Of a stretch of 64,000 nucleotides of DNA, positions 53,494 to 63,868 are shown piece by piece (position 1 is the first letter of the stretch; the number at the start of each line of letters is the position of its first letter). The notes below the pieces were generated by a model, which was not told the DNA's origin, made no database searches, and worked only from the letters and a program-made list of their open reading frames with translations. The position numbers and the translations under genes are program-made. The stretch comes from Merluccius polli (taxonomy: Eukaryota; Chordata; Actinopteri; Gadiformes; Merlucciidae), in NCBI GenBank assembly GCA_030340625.1, contig JAOPHQ010001150.1, positions 22,501 through 86,500 on the forward strand, written 5' to 3'.

Positions 53494-55464
53494 CCAGAGA
53501 CCGTAGCTTTAAATGTAGAGGCCGGCAATTTACTGACAATTATGCAATAAAAAACAGTACACAAAACACAAAAGAAAATACCCTGCAGGTTTTAATACTG
53601 AGGTAAGTATGGTAAAAGAAAAATTGTACTTTCTTCTATTTTTCTTCTCTTCAACCTAGGTTATCAACTATTTTTAATCAGTCTATTTTTATTAAATTCG
53701 ACCGGTCTTTTTAATAATAATTAACAGGTTACACCTATTTTAAATCTCCTATTTTTTCCTGAGTTAACTCTATTTTTCTTTTACAGGTAAAAGAATAGCA
53801 ATTTCAAAATCATGAACAAAATATACCAATAAAAGTATGACACTTCCAGTCAGTTGTTCAACTGTGTTCAGTTCGATTCAGTTCAATAATGAAAAATAAT
53901 TATCAGTTCCCAGTTCAGTTCAAACGAATCCCGATATTCCTACCGGCAGCGAGTCACCACATGCAGAGGATTTCTTTGCTAATGCGATGGAGAAGATGAG
54001 GTGAAGGTCTGGGTCTGGCTCGCTGTCTTGTTTCCCGCGTTTGTGTGCACGATTGCACACTGCCGCTCGTTCTCCAATCTCTCTCTCTGCTCCCTCCCTC
54101 GGTCTCTGCTCCTGCAGCATCACGCAGGTGCTGCGACTAGGCCATAGTCATATACATATTTATGCAAATGTTAAAGTTATTTATTCTTATTTATATTTAA
54201 TGTGGGTTACACAACGCTTTGGGTCAGACTAGGTTCCTCTTAATGAAAGCAGAGAACAAGTGTGCTCTAGCCATTGCCAATTCATCCCACAATGGTGGAT
54301 GTTTTCGTTTTTCGTATTGCACAGCCAGCTGGAAGGCAAATCTTTTAACCGTTTTTTTTTCCATTATTGTGTGCATCACACAGTCTCAATATTTACACCA
54401 CTGCACCATCAATGCTCAGCTCTGAAGGGACCTTTTTATTGTCAGCAAGTTGCATAACAAAAGCCTACTCATGGAAAAACTGCTTATAAATGCATTCTGG
54501 GGATCAAAACAAGACTCCATTCCCCGGAATGTCCCGGCAAATGGCGTTTTCCCAATGACTTTCTCAGTGACCTCCCCTGCCTGGCCAATCAGCTTGGAGT
54601 TTGGCTTCATGAGATTCAGTTGCCTTGGTGAGAGCTACATGAGATTTTACATGGCTGCTAGCAATGACTATCAATCTACGGATCAAATAATAACTATAAC
54701 TTCAGCCAAGTCTTACTGAGTGGAAGGAATGATGGATATCTATTGGCACCAGAATAAACTGAAGAGGAAATCTTACAGCAGGTAAATGTGTGTTCAGAGT
54801 CCTGCCGCAAATAGGTTTATAGCTATGTTTATTTATGCAGTATTTCCGTAACTAAACATTTTTAGAGCTTACTCATGTATTAGCGAAACCAAACCACAGC
54901 AGGCTCACGATGATTACGGTCTGCATTCATACCATGAAGATGAGGATTACAATGTCTGTAGCATTGTTGCCAGATACAGCTGATGGTTTCCAGCCCCAAA
55001 ACTGCCAAAACGCACACAAAACCGCCAAAAGTATTATAAACACATGTCCACCGAGTCCACGTCGAATGTAACCAAAGTTCTCGAAAACAGCTAATTATCT
55101 CATAACGCTAGCTGTTGGGGCATACGTTCATGTAAAATAAATCGCAATTCTATACCACTAACAAGGCTCAATCGCACCACACTTCCACAGTAGCATAATG
55201 AGGGTCCCTACATTAGCAAGCATTGAGAACTTTGTAAGTGTACAGACAGTTTATTAAAAAGAAAGTTTAGAAAGCCAGTACCTTCACGAAAACAAGCGGG
55301 CGCCATCTTTGGAAAACAGTCACGACCAGTCGAGCGACGAACGCCGTGCAACGTAATGAGCCGTAAGAGGCGTACACATGAGATGTCAATGAATCAGAAG
55401 GTGTGCAATCTAGTAGAAGGTGTGCGAAATGCGAACAGTGCCTGTGCATAGAGAAGAGACGAAA
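53494..55464. other. No gene seen; decayed repeats
   Basis: AT-rich, with a TC-rich patch at 54070-54110. Short open frames without motifs. Includes a third copy of the dispersed repeat of 9946 at 54803-54890. Confidence 0.5.
54803..54890 (+). repeat. Third copy of the 9946-type repeat
   Basis: aaataggtttatagc, atgcagtatt and agcttactcatg correspond to the copies at 9946 and 10066. Confidence 0.55.
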
Positions 55465-55536
55465 ATGATTTGTGTTTGTGCTTTTCCCGGCTGCGAGAAG
55501 AAAATGAGACGCTACAATCCGGAGTTTGCCGGTCGG
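55465..55536 (+). pseudogene. THAP-type zinc finger N-terminal fragment
   Basis: ATG at 55465 opens MICVCAFPGCEKKMRRYNPE. C-x4-C after the first residues (CAFPGC) is the start of the C2CH THAP finger of P-element-like transposases and THAP proteins. The frame runs into a palindrome and stops; the downstream Trp, Cys and His of the domain are absent. Not linked to a recognisable transposase. Confidence 0.5.
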
Positions 55537-55578
55537 CTATTAAGCGCAGAAGACGAAGACGTCTTCTGCGCTTAATAG
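55537..55578. repeat. Perfect 19-bp inverted repeat
   Basis: ctattaagcgcagaagacg, four bases, then its exact complement. It truncates the THAP-like frame. Confidence 0.95.
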
Positions 55579-56000
55579 CAATACGTCAGCACCTGGTAAT
55601 TTCAGAATTATTAGTTTTGCTTTATATTTTATTCAGACAATTCATGTATCTTTTTTACCTTATTTGTAGAAAGTTTGGTTGTTTAAACACATTTAACCTA
55701 CATTCAGTTTAGTTGACATTAGTTTTAGATTGTTATTTCTGATAGTTATTAGGCCTGTTACCACCACCATCCTCGTCCTCAACATTGTCTTTAAATGGCC
55801 TTTATTGTTCAAGATTGTGGTTCAGAAAACTATACAAACACCACACTTAAAGTCATGTAGGATAGATGTTACAGGGAACAGTAGTCTATAAGGATTTATA
55901 GTGGTTGCTTCAATTTCTAATGAGAAAAAAGCATGTAGTTGTTTGTGCATTCTTTATGCATTCTTATGTGATGCTCACAGTTTTGATTTTATTCTTCCAG

Positions 56001-57016
56001 ACACCCTCTGTTCGTTATGCCATGATCAACACAGCACTACCCTTGATGGCGATATATCTGGATCCCCAGGAGGATCCAAAGAGGGAATTCCGTTTGTCCC
56101 GTGATGCCATCAACATGCTGATGGCATTACTCGACATTAAAAAAAGTCATGGCTGGGAACCTAACTTGGAAGTGCTTTTATTCCTGTACTGGCTGGCTCA
56201 TGGGGCCTCCTACAGTGTTGTTTCCTGGGCATTTGGTGTCCCCAAAACCAGTGTTTTCCGTGCTGTCCATAAAGTGGCAGGCAAAATAGTGGAGAAGAGG
56301 AGCCACTGCGTCACCCTTCCCAAACCTCATGAGCTGGAGGCAACAGGTGCGGGGTTTGCTGCCCTGGCTCAAAATGAGGCTGCCATTGATGGCTGCCACA
56401 TTAGAATAAAGGCACCTGCAGGTCCTGCCTCCATCGATTACATCAATCACAAGCTCTTTCACTCCATCCAGCTCCAAGCTGTGTGTGACAGTGGAGGCAG
56501 GTTTTTGGACACATTTACAGGGTATCCTGGGTCGGTCCATGACACACGTGTGCTAAAGAACAGTCCCCTCTACATAAATCAACTCTACCCCCCGGCAGGC
56601 TGTTTCATTGTAGGGGATGGCGGATACCCCTGCAGTGAGCAGCCAATTTGCCTCATGACGCCCTATAGAGAGCCACTGCAGTCCAGGGTCCAGGAGCGCT
56701 ACAATGCCTGTCACTCCAGGGCCCGATCCATCATTGAACGATCTTTTGGGATGATGAAGACTCGTGGCGCAGCATCTTTTTCAAGGCCCTGGAAGTTGAT
56801 ACCAATTTTGTGCCATCTATCATCACCTGTTGTGCTGTACTCCACAACATATGCCTGGGAGTCGGGGATATTGAGGAGCCAGTCCAGGAGGCTTGGGGGG
56901 ACAATATCCCTCTTGCCCCTCTTGCTGTTGAGGTCGGTGGAGCAGCAATTAGAGAAAGGCTGGCAGGCCGCATCTCCGCACCCGTCCAACAGCTACTGGA
57001 CCATGACTACTTGTAA
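56001..57016 (+). pseudogene. PIF/Harbinger transposase (HARBI1-like), one frameshift
   Basis: DDE nuclease of a Harbinger transposon. The exon begins after a splice acceptor (attcttccag, 55991-56000); an internal Met at 56022 may be the start of the main domain. N-terminal helix-turn-helix: LLFLYWLAHGASYSVVSWAF and GVPKTSVFRAVHKV. Catalytic Asp in AAIDGCHIRI, then the second Asp in FIVGDGGYPC, and the Glu in ARSIIERSFGMMKTR. Just after this, near 56765, the frame breaks: the open frame runs into unrelated residues while the proper C-terminus (SIITCCAVLHNICL ... QQLLDHDYL) is in the +1 frame up to TAA 57014-57016. A single base loss explains it. The frame is otherwise intact, so decay is recent. 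Confidence 0.92.
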
Positions 57017-57253
57017 AGGGAATGTAAATAAGACACCACACAAATGTGTTATTGTGACATTCATTTTGCCACATTTGTGGTCCATTTATTTTCCAATTTT
57101 TTGAGAAAAAAAAAGAAAGAAACTACATGAAATTTCTGTTCATGTCAAAATAAAAGACAAAAAACAAAACAAAAATAAGTGATCGTGATTAATTACTTAA
57201 TTTAAACTTAGAAGGCATAAATCAGGGCCTAAATAATTAGTTACAAAATTAAA

Positions 57254-57415
57254 TTACATTTTGTCCACCATTTTTTCAAAAATGTTGAGCAGCCTGTCTG
57301 TCTGGGTCTCTAGACGCTGGAAGCGGGCCTCATCTCTCTCTCCTTCCTTCAGGATGATGTCAATTAGATCCCTCCGGGCTCTTTTGTTGGGTGGCTGTGC
57401 AGATGAATATGGTTG

Positions 57416-57459
<44 letters not shown>

Positions 57460-57864
57460 ATTGTATTTCTGAGGATCCTGGCAGACAGCTGGCAGTGCTG
57501 CTGGTTGTTGGTGGTGGCTCATTTTGCCCTGTGCATGAGGCAATAAGGACAGGTGGTGTTACTGATGGCCGTGACCCAATTGCCTCATGCATCAGGGGAA
57601 ACCACTGCCAGTTGTCTGCCTTTTCCTCCCCCTGATCCGTTCCTGCTCCAGTAGGGGGGGCTTTCAGGTCCTATAGGGGAGAAAACAGAAGTAATACAGT
57701 TTTGTCTTTATCTTTTTTATATGACTGAATTTGTTTTGCCAATTGTGCTGTTTCTATACAAATTTATACTAATTGCCTTGTATTTCTTTTTTAGGTTTTC
57801 CCATTTTTTGTCCGCCTGAGTTCCCATCAGCCTTCCCTGCAGACCCATCTTCTGTACAATTGTC
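57254..57864 (-). pseudogene. Harbinger Myb/SANT-like protein, two exons, nonsense mutation
   Basis: The second protein of Harbinger transposons, needed for DNA binding and nuclear entry of the transposase; it is convergent with it here, as usual. Exon at 57864-57777 encodes VQKMGLQGRLMGTQADKKWE and NLKKKYK, the third helix of the SANT-like domain. The next exon, after ctatag at 57671, starts DLK and runs to TTA/stop at 57254, ending RARRDLIDIILKEGERDEAR ... MVDKM. A TAA at 57460-57458 interrupts this frame at the start of the (GAT)n tract, which is read as polyserine. The donor after KYK is gcaatt instead of gt. The first exon (compare 44666-44755) was not found. Confidence 0.75.
57417..57458 (+). 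repeat. (GAT)14 microsatellite
   Basis: Uninterrupted triplets inside the Myb-like pseudogene, reading serine on its strand. Confidence 0.95.
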
Positions 57865-58257
57865 CTGTTTGACAATAAAATAATTATGTTATGCACACCA
57901 AATACATTAAAAACATTATATAGTCTCCCGCAAATAAAATTAGCACCACAACAAAGAAGCAAGTCTCTAGAATCAGAACTAATAAGCTGAGCTGCCAACT
58001 CTCACGGATTGAGCGCGAGTCTCACATCACACATGCCTTTTCTCATTCTAATTTTCCCCTCTTTGTGAATTTTATACGGAATCGTCTCGTAGACAATTAA
58101 GAAAGTAAAGACGCACTTTTATGCATGTACATTTGTAATTATATATATTTTTTGTGTGTGTAAATTGTTTATTTCTTGTCTTATTTTTAATCATTTTTGT
58201 ATCACTATTTAATTTTGATACTGCAAAGATGACCATTGTTGTTCATATTGGGGAGGT

Positions 58258-58908
58258 TGTCACAGTCTGCTCTGCTCCTCTCCTGCTACACGGTCCAACA
58301 CCCCCATCTAGTGGCCGCTTGTCGCCACTGGTCATCATTCTCCCAACACACCTGTCTGCAATCTGCAATCTCCAATCAAGCCAGTATTTATGCAGCTTCA
58401 CTCCACTCACTCTTTGCCAGATTGTTCTCGATGCTTGCACCAGACTCTCCAGTGTTTCTCTGCCTGATCTCCCGGTTTCGACCCTGCTTGCCTCTGACTA
58501 CTCGTCCCTCGCCCTGCCTGCACGATCGTCCTCCCGGTTCCAGACCCCCGCCTGTCCAACTCCCCGCCTGCTGCCGAGTCCCCCGCCTGCCTGACTACCC
58601 GCCTGCTGCCAAGCCCCCCGCCTGCCTGACTACCCACCTGCTGCCGAGCCCCCCGCCTGTCCGACTACCCTCCTGCTGCCGAGTCCCCCGCCTGTCCGAC
58701 TACCCGCCTGCTGCCGAGCCCCCCGCCTGCCTGACTACTCGTCCCTCGCCCCGCCTGCACGATCGACCTCCCGGTTCCAGACCCCCCGCCTGCCTGACTA
58801 CCCGTCCACTGTCTGCTCCATTGGCTTTTGGTGATTACCTGCTTCATCTCTACCAACGATACCTGCCTGTCCTTGTGCTGCTATTGGGTCCTAACCACAC
58901 CCGTTACA
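58258..58908 (+). repeat. 5' LTR
   Basis: 651 bp, TGT...ACA. A TATA-like tatttatgc lies near 58384. Contains a 35-bp minisatellite (cgcctgcctgactacccgcc-type units, about five copies, 58550-58740). Confidence 0.88.
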
Positions 58909-58925
58909 GTACAATCTGGCCACAC

Positions 58926-59951
58926 ATGGACCCAGCACACAATCCCACACCACTTAGTCGCCTTGAGATGATTGAGGGCGTCCTGCAGCAGCATGAGGCC
59001 GTGATGACGGCGTCTGCTGCTGAAGCCAGACAAGCTGCGGAGACTCATGGACGAGCGCTAGCAGCGTTAGCTGGACAGATGCAACAGCTAGCAGCCCGCC
59101 TCTCCCAGCTATCTCCATCTGCTGTGTCTGCCCCGTCTTCTGGAGCATCGGCCTCTGCTCCTGCACATGCACCAGCCTCTTCACCGCCCAGAGATGCTCT
59201 CGAGCCCCGGGTGGGAACCCCGGAGCGTTACGACGGTGATCGAGAGACTTGTGGCGCCTTCCTCACCAACTGCTCTCTTCTGTTCGCCCTGCAGCCCCGC
59301 ACATTTGCCACGGAACCAGCAAGGGTAGCATTCGTCATCAACCACCTGACAGGCAGAGCTCGACTGTGGGGAACAGCTGAGTGGGAGAGACGGTCTCCAG
59401 CCTGTGCTTCCTTTGACCTGTTTGCGGCCGAACTTCGCAAGGTTTTTGGGTTCGTGAATAGTGATTCCGAATCTACAAGGGGGCTGATGGGACTGAAGCA
59501 AGGCGAGCGAATGGTGGCAGATTATTCAATTGATTTCCGCACCAGAGCCAGCCAAAGCAGTTGGAACAGTTCAGCCCTCTGTGACGCCTTCCTCCACGGT
59601 TTGGCTGACTACATTAAGGATGAACTGGTCTCACATGACACCCCCATCACCTTGGACGGGGGGATTGATTTGGCCATCCGCATTGACCTACGTATCCAGA
59701 CCCGTCGACGAGAGAAGCGTCAAGGGGGGGCCCAACGCTATCTTCCACCTCGCTCCCGCGGGGGTGCTGCGGCAGCCAACTTCACCCCACTGCATCAGCA
59801 GGTTGAGGATCCTGAACCCATGCAGTTGGGTCGCACCTCCCTCTCCCTGGAGGAGAGGGAGCGCCGCCGCAAGTCTAATCTCTGCCTCTATTGTGGGGCA
59901 GCTGGACACTACGTCTCCAGCTGTCCAGTAAAAGCCAGAGCTCACCAGTAG
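58926..59951 (+). CDS. Chromovirus Gag
   Basis: 341 residues, starting MDPAHNPTPLSRLEMIEGVL just after the LTR and a short spacer. (The frame is open back into the LTR, but ATG 58926 is the first Met after it and the one used by related fish elements as I know them.) An Ala/Gln-rich N-terminal part is followed by the capsid-like region (YDGDRETCGAFLTNCSLLFA, FVINHLTGRARLWG, WNSSALCDAFLHGLADYIKD). One zinc knuckle near the C-terminus: CLYCGAAGHYVSSC (C-x2-C-x4-H-x4-C). It assembles the RNA-containing particle. The end overlaps pol, which is in the -1 frame. Intact. Confidence 0.92.
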   Translation: MDPAHNPTPLSRLEMIEGVLQQHEAVMTASAAEARQAAETHGRALAALAGQMQQLAARLSQLSPSAVSAPSSGASASAPAHAPASSPPRDALEPRVGTPERYDGDRETCGAFLTNCSLLFALQPRTFATEPARVAFVINHLTGRARLWGTAEWERRSPACASFDLFAAELRKVFGFVNSDSESTRGLMGLKQGERMVADYSIDFRTRASQSSWNSSALCDAFLHGLADYIKDELVSHDTPITLDGGIDLAIRIDLRIQTRRREKRQGGAQRYLPPRSRGGAAAANFTPLHQQVEDPEPMQLGRTSLSLEERERRRKSNLCLYCGAAGHYVSSCPVKARAHQ

Positions 59952-62900
59952 TTGGGGAGATCCTGGTGAGCTCAACTGCCCTGTCACCTCCCCAAGGCCG
60001 GAGACCTCTGTTCCAAGGCCGTCTTCTCCTTCCAGATGGCCCTCACACCATGGCTATCTTCATTGACTCTGGGGCTGATGCCTGTATCATTGATGAGGAG
60101 GTGGTCCTTCAGTTGGGGCTCAAGCGGGTCCCCTTGCCTCATCCGGTTCCTGCTAGAGCCTTAGATGGACACATCTTGGGCACTGTCACGCATCAGACCT
60201 CTCCTGTTCACTTGCTGCTTTCTGGTAATCATCACGAGACAGTCCAGTTCTACATCCTAAGCTCTTCCTGCCTGCCTCTCATCCTGGGGTATCCATGGCT
60301 CCGTCTTCACAACCCTCACATCGACTGGGTCACTGGGGCCGTTCTGGAGTGGAGCTCCTCCTGTCATCAAAGGCGCCTGCAGCAGGCCTCAGCTCCACTT
60401 CACTCCTCCAGCTCCAGCTCGTCACCTGACCTCTCCGGGGTGCCTCCTGAATACCATGATTTCCGCCAGGTCTTCAGCAAGGCCAGAGCCACGTCTCTGC
60501 CCCCACACCGCCCCTACGACTGTGCCATAGATCTCCTGCCTGGTACCTCACCTCCCAAGGGGCGCCTGTACTCTCTCTCTGAGCCCGAGAGAAAAGTCAT
60601 GGAGACTTACATCAATGACTCCTTGGCTGCCGGCATCATTCGTCCTTCTTCATCTCCTGCTGGAGCGGGTTTTTTCTTCATCGAGAAGAAGGACAAGACT
60701 TTGAGACCCTGCATCGATTACAGAGGACTGAATGATATCACCATAAAGAACCGCTACCCACTGCCACTCATCTCCACTGCCTTCGAACTACTCCAGGGAG
60801 CTACCGTTTTCTCCAAACTTGACCTGCGCAACGCCTACCACCTCGTCCGCATCAGAGAAGGCGATGAGTGGAAGACGGCATTCAACACCCCAACTGGACA
60901 CTACGAGTATCTCGTAATGCCATTCGGCCTGACCAATGCCCCTGCCGTCTTCCAGGCAATGATAAACGATGTGCTCAGAGACATGCTCAATCGATATGTC
61001 TTTGTTTATATCGACGGCATCCTCATCTTCTCCCGTTCCAAGGAGCAACACATCCATCATGTCCAGTCCGTCCTTCAGCGCCTCCTGGAGAATTCCCTGT
61101 ATGTGAAAGCAGAGAAGTGTGAGTTCCATGTCTCTTCAGTGTCCTTCCTGGGGAGCATTGTGGCACCAGGCAACATTCAGATGGACCCAGCCAAAGTCTC
61201 TGCTGTCACTTCCTGGCCTGTTCCTGAGAACCGCAAACAGCTTCAGCGTTTCCTGGGGTTTGCGAACTTTTACCGTCGCTTTATCCGCAACTACAGCTCC
61301 GTGGCAGCCCCTCTCACCGCTCTGACCTCCTCCAAGGTGCCCTTCCAGTGGTCACCTCCAGCTGCAGCAGCCTTCAAGACCCTCAAGGATCGGTTTACCT
61401 CATCACCCATCCTCCTGATGCCTGACTCTGAACGACAGTTTGTGGTCGAGGTGGACGCCTCGGATGTTGGGGTGGGGGCTGTCCTGTCCCAGCGCTCTGG
61501 AACTGACCATAAGCTCCATCCCTGTGCCTTCTTCTCTCGCCGCCTGTCCCCCGCTGAGAGAAATTATGACATTGGCAACAAGGAACTGTTGGCAGTTAAG
61601 ATGGCCCTAGAGGAGTGGCGCCATTGGTTGGAGGGCACCAAGGAGCCTTTTATTGTATGGACAGATCACAGGAATTTGGAGTATATACACTCCGCTAAGA
61701 GACTCAACTCTCGTCAGGCCCGCTGGTCCCTGTTTTTTGCCCGTTTCAACTTCACCCTCTCTTACCGTCCAGGGTCCCGCAATGTTAAGCCCGATGCCCT
61801 TTCCCGCCAGTTCCAGAGGACAGAGGATTCTGCTGATAAACCTGAGTCCATCCTCCCTACATCTTGTCTGGTTGCTACAGTGACCTGGGACATCGAGGAG
61901 AGGGTGAGAGCAGCTACAGAAGGACAGCCGGGTCCCAGCTCCTGCCCGTCTAACTGCCTTTTCGTCCCTCCAGCCTTGAGGTCAGATGTGCTACTATGGG
62001 CCCACTCCTCCAAGCTCTCCTGTCACCCTGGTGTTCAACGGACACGGTATGCCATTCTCCAACGTTTCTGGTGGCCCACCTTGCAGGAGGACATCCAGGA
62101 ATTCGTCAAGGCCTGTCCAACTTGCAATCAGCACAAATCCTCCCGCCGGCCTCCTGCTGGGCTGCTTCAACCTCTTCCTGTTCCTCATCGCCCATGGTCC
62201 CACATATCTTTGGACTTTGTTACTGGTCTTCCCACTTCTGACGGCCACACCGTCATCCTGACCATCGTGGACCGCTTCAGCAAAATGGTCCACTTTGTGC
62301 CTCTGCCCAAGCTCCCCACGGCTAAAGAGACTGCTCAGCTGGTCCTACTCCATGTATTCCGCCTTCACGGTCTCCCCGTTGATGTGGTGTCGGACCGTGG
62401 TCCCCAGTTTTCATCTGTGTTTTGGAGGGAGTTCTGCAGTCTGCTGGGTGCCACTGCCAGTCTGTCCTCTGGATTCCACCCCCAGAGCAATGGACAGACT
62501 GAGCGCATGAACCAAGAACTGGAAACATCCCTACGGTGCATGACCTCCCAGAACCCCTCATCCTGGTCGTCACAACTACTGTGGGTTGAATATGCTCGCA
62601 ACTCCCTTGTCTGCTCGGCCATCGGCCTCTCTCCATTTCAGTGTGTATACGGCTATCAACCACCACTGTTCCCAGCCCATGAGAAGGAGATTTCCTGCCC
62701 ATCTGTCCAAGCCTTCATCCGCCGCTGCCGCAGAACATGGCTCCAAGCTCGCTCCACCCTTCTTCGTTCTGTGGGTCGCTATACTGCCACTGCCAACCGG
62801 CGCCGTACACCTGCACCTTCCTACCAAGCAGGACAGCAAGTGTGGCTCTCCACCCGAGACTTACCTCTTCGGGTGGAGTCCAGAAAGATGGCACCTAAGT

Positions 62901-63403
62901 TCATCGGGCCCTTCACGATCCAGAAGGTCATCAATCCAGTGGCAGTCCGGTTGAAGCTCCCGCGTTCCATGAGAGTTCACCCAACCTTCCATGTATCCAG
63001 GGTTAAGCCAGTCCACAACAGTCCCTTGGTCCCTCCGGCACCACCACCTCCCCCTCCACGTATCGTCGATGGTGGTCCAGTGTATGCAGTGCGGCGCCTG
63101 ATTCGCTCTCGTCGGCGGGGTAGAGGTCTCCAGTACCTTGTGGACTGGGAGGGGTACGGTCCAGAGGAAAGGTCCTGGGTTCCTGCTCGCCATATATTAG
63201 ACTCCACGCTAGTGACCAACTTTCATCAGCAACACCCCGATCAGCCAGCCAATGAGTCAGCTCGTCCAGGGACCCGCATCTTGCCCCCGCTTGTTCGGGA
63301 TGTTGGAGACCATTCTAGGTCTGGTGTCAGGGAAACCCTCCTCCAGACCCCCTCCTCCCACCCAGCTGAGGAGATGGACTTGTCTGGCTCCCAGGAGTTT
63401 TAG
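59891..63403 (+). CDS. Chromovirus Pol with altered RT active site
   Basis: 1170 codons, no stop. Protease at 52-100 (FIDSGADACIID). RT at about 230-420: GFFFIEKKDKTLRPCIDYRG, FSKLDLRNAYHLVRI with the first catalytic Asp, and the palm motif at 373-378, which reads YIDGIL; Gly376 (codon GGC, 61016-61018) stands where the family has Asp. RNase H at about 515-640 (VVEVDASDVGVGAVLSQ, NKELLAVKMALEEW, TDHRNLEY). Integrase: HHCC region near 700-745 (CPTC), Asp in SLDFVTGL, Asp in VSDRGPQFS, Glu in NGQTERMNQELE. Chromodomain at about 1060-1105 (YLVDWEGYGPEERSWVPA), which targets chromatin marks in this lineage. Expressed by -1 frameshifting from Gag, or separately. One catalytic Asp is lost, so RT is probably inactive. 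Confidence 0.95.
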   Translation: MWGSWTLRLQLSSKSQSSPVVGEILVSSTALSPPQGRRPLFQGRLLLPDGPHTMAIFIDSGADACIIDEEVVLQLGLKRVPLPHPVPARALDGHILGTVTHQTSPVHLLLSGNHHETVQFYILSSSCLPLILGYPWLRLHNPHIDWVTGAVLEWSSSCHQRRLQQASAPLHSSSSSSSPDLSGVPPEYHDFRQVFSKARATSLPPHRPYDCAIDLLPGTSPPKGRLYSLSEPERKVMETYINDSLAAGIIRPSSSPAGAGFFFIEKKDKTLRPCIDYRGLNDITIKNRYPLPLISTAFELLQGATVFSKLDLRNAYHLVRIREGDEWKTAFNTPTGHYEYLVMPFGLTNAPAVFQAMINDVLRDMLNRYVFVYIDGILIFSRSKEQHIHHVQSVLQRLLENSLYVKAEKCEFHVSSVSFLGSIVAPGNIQMDPAKVSAVTSWPVPENRKQLQRFLGFANFYRRFIRNYSSVAAPLTALTSSKVPFQWSPPAAAAFKTLKDRFTSSPILLMPDSERQFVVEVDASDVGVGAVLSQRSGTDHKLHPCAFFSRRLSPAERNYDIGNKELLAVKMALEEWRHWLEGTKEPFIVWTDHRNLEYIHSAKRLNSRQARWSLFFARFNFTLSYRPGSRNVKPDALSRQFQRTEDSADKPESILPTSCLVATVTWDIEERVRAATEGQPGPSSCPSNCLFVPPALRSDVLLWAHSSKLSCHPGVQRTRYAILQRFWWPTLQEDIQEFVKACPTCNQHKSSRRPPAGLLQPLPVPHRPWSHISLDFVTGLPTSDGHTVILTIVDRFSKMVHFVPLPKLPTAKETAQLVLLHVFRLHGLPVDVVSDRGPQFSSVFWREFCSLLGATASLSSGFHPQSNGQTERMNQELETSLRCMTSQNPSSWSSQLLWVEYARNSLVCSAIGLSPFQCVYGYQPPLFPAHEKEISCPSVQAFIRRCRRTWLQARSTLLRSVGRYTATANRRRTPAPSYQAGQQVWLSTRDLPLRVESRKMAPKFIGPFTIQKVINPVAVRLKLPRSMRVHPTFHVSRVKPVHNSPLVPPAPPPPPPRIVDGGPVYAVRRLIRSRRRGRGLQYLVDWEGYGPEERSWVPARHILDSTLVTNFHQQHPDQPANESARPGTRILPPLVRDVGDHSRSGVRETLLQTPSSHPAEEMDLSGSQEF

Positions 63404-63763
63404 CCGAGTCCCCCCGCCTGCCTGACTACCCGCCTGCTGCCAAGCCCCCCGCCTGCCTGACTACCCACCTGCTGCCGAGCCCCCCGCCTGTCCGACTACC
63501 CTCCTGCTGCCGAGTCCCCCGCCTGTCCGACTACCCGCCTGCTGCCGAGCCCCCCGCCTGCCTGACTACTCGTCCCTCGCCCCGCCTGCACGATCGACCT
63601 CCCGGTTCCAGACCCCCCGCCTGCCTGACTACCCGTCCACTGTCTGCTCCATTGGCTTTTGGTGATTACCTGCTTCATCTCTACAGCGTGCTAAATGAAG
63701 CTTGTTACCAACGATACCTGCCTGTCCTTGTGCTGCTATTGGGTCCTAACCACACCTGTTACA
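63404..63763 (+). repeat. 3' LTR, 5' part missing
   Basis: Matches the 5' LTR from about 58573 to its end, with 23-24 extra bases (gcgtgctaaatgaagcttgt...) near 63687. The first 315 bases of the LTR and the polypurine tract are absent; the pol stop codon joins directly to the minisatellite, so a deletion, perhaps through the minisatellite units, is likely. Confidence 0.85.
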
Positions 63764-63868
63764 GAGGTATCTTTATAAGCCTCTTTTGGCTTCCAACCTC
63801 TCCAGCACAATGTTTAACTTTATTATTTTTTCTTATGTTTTATATTTAAAATGTGCAAATAAACTAAA

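Larger units (their letters stand above)
58258..63763 (+). mobile_element. Ty3/gypsy chromovirus retrotransposon
   Basis: 5.5 kb between 5-bp direct repeats gaggt (58253-58257, 63764-63768). It starts TGTCACAG and ends GTTACA. Order: 5' LTR, gag, pol (protease, RT, RNase H, integrase, chromodomain), 3' LTR fragment. The pol frame is -1 relative to gag, and the two overlap by about 60 bases. Confidence 0.95.

Noticed and set aside
56001..57016. Domesticated HARBI1 host gene
   Set aside because: The frame is broken after the catalytic Glu and a Myb-like transposon gene lies convergent next to it, so it is a transposon copy and not the conserved host gene.
58236..58925. Extension of the gag frame upstream of ATG 58926
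   Set aside because: This part is LTR sequence with Pro-rich translation of the minisatellite; the gag start is placed after the LTR.
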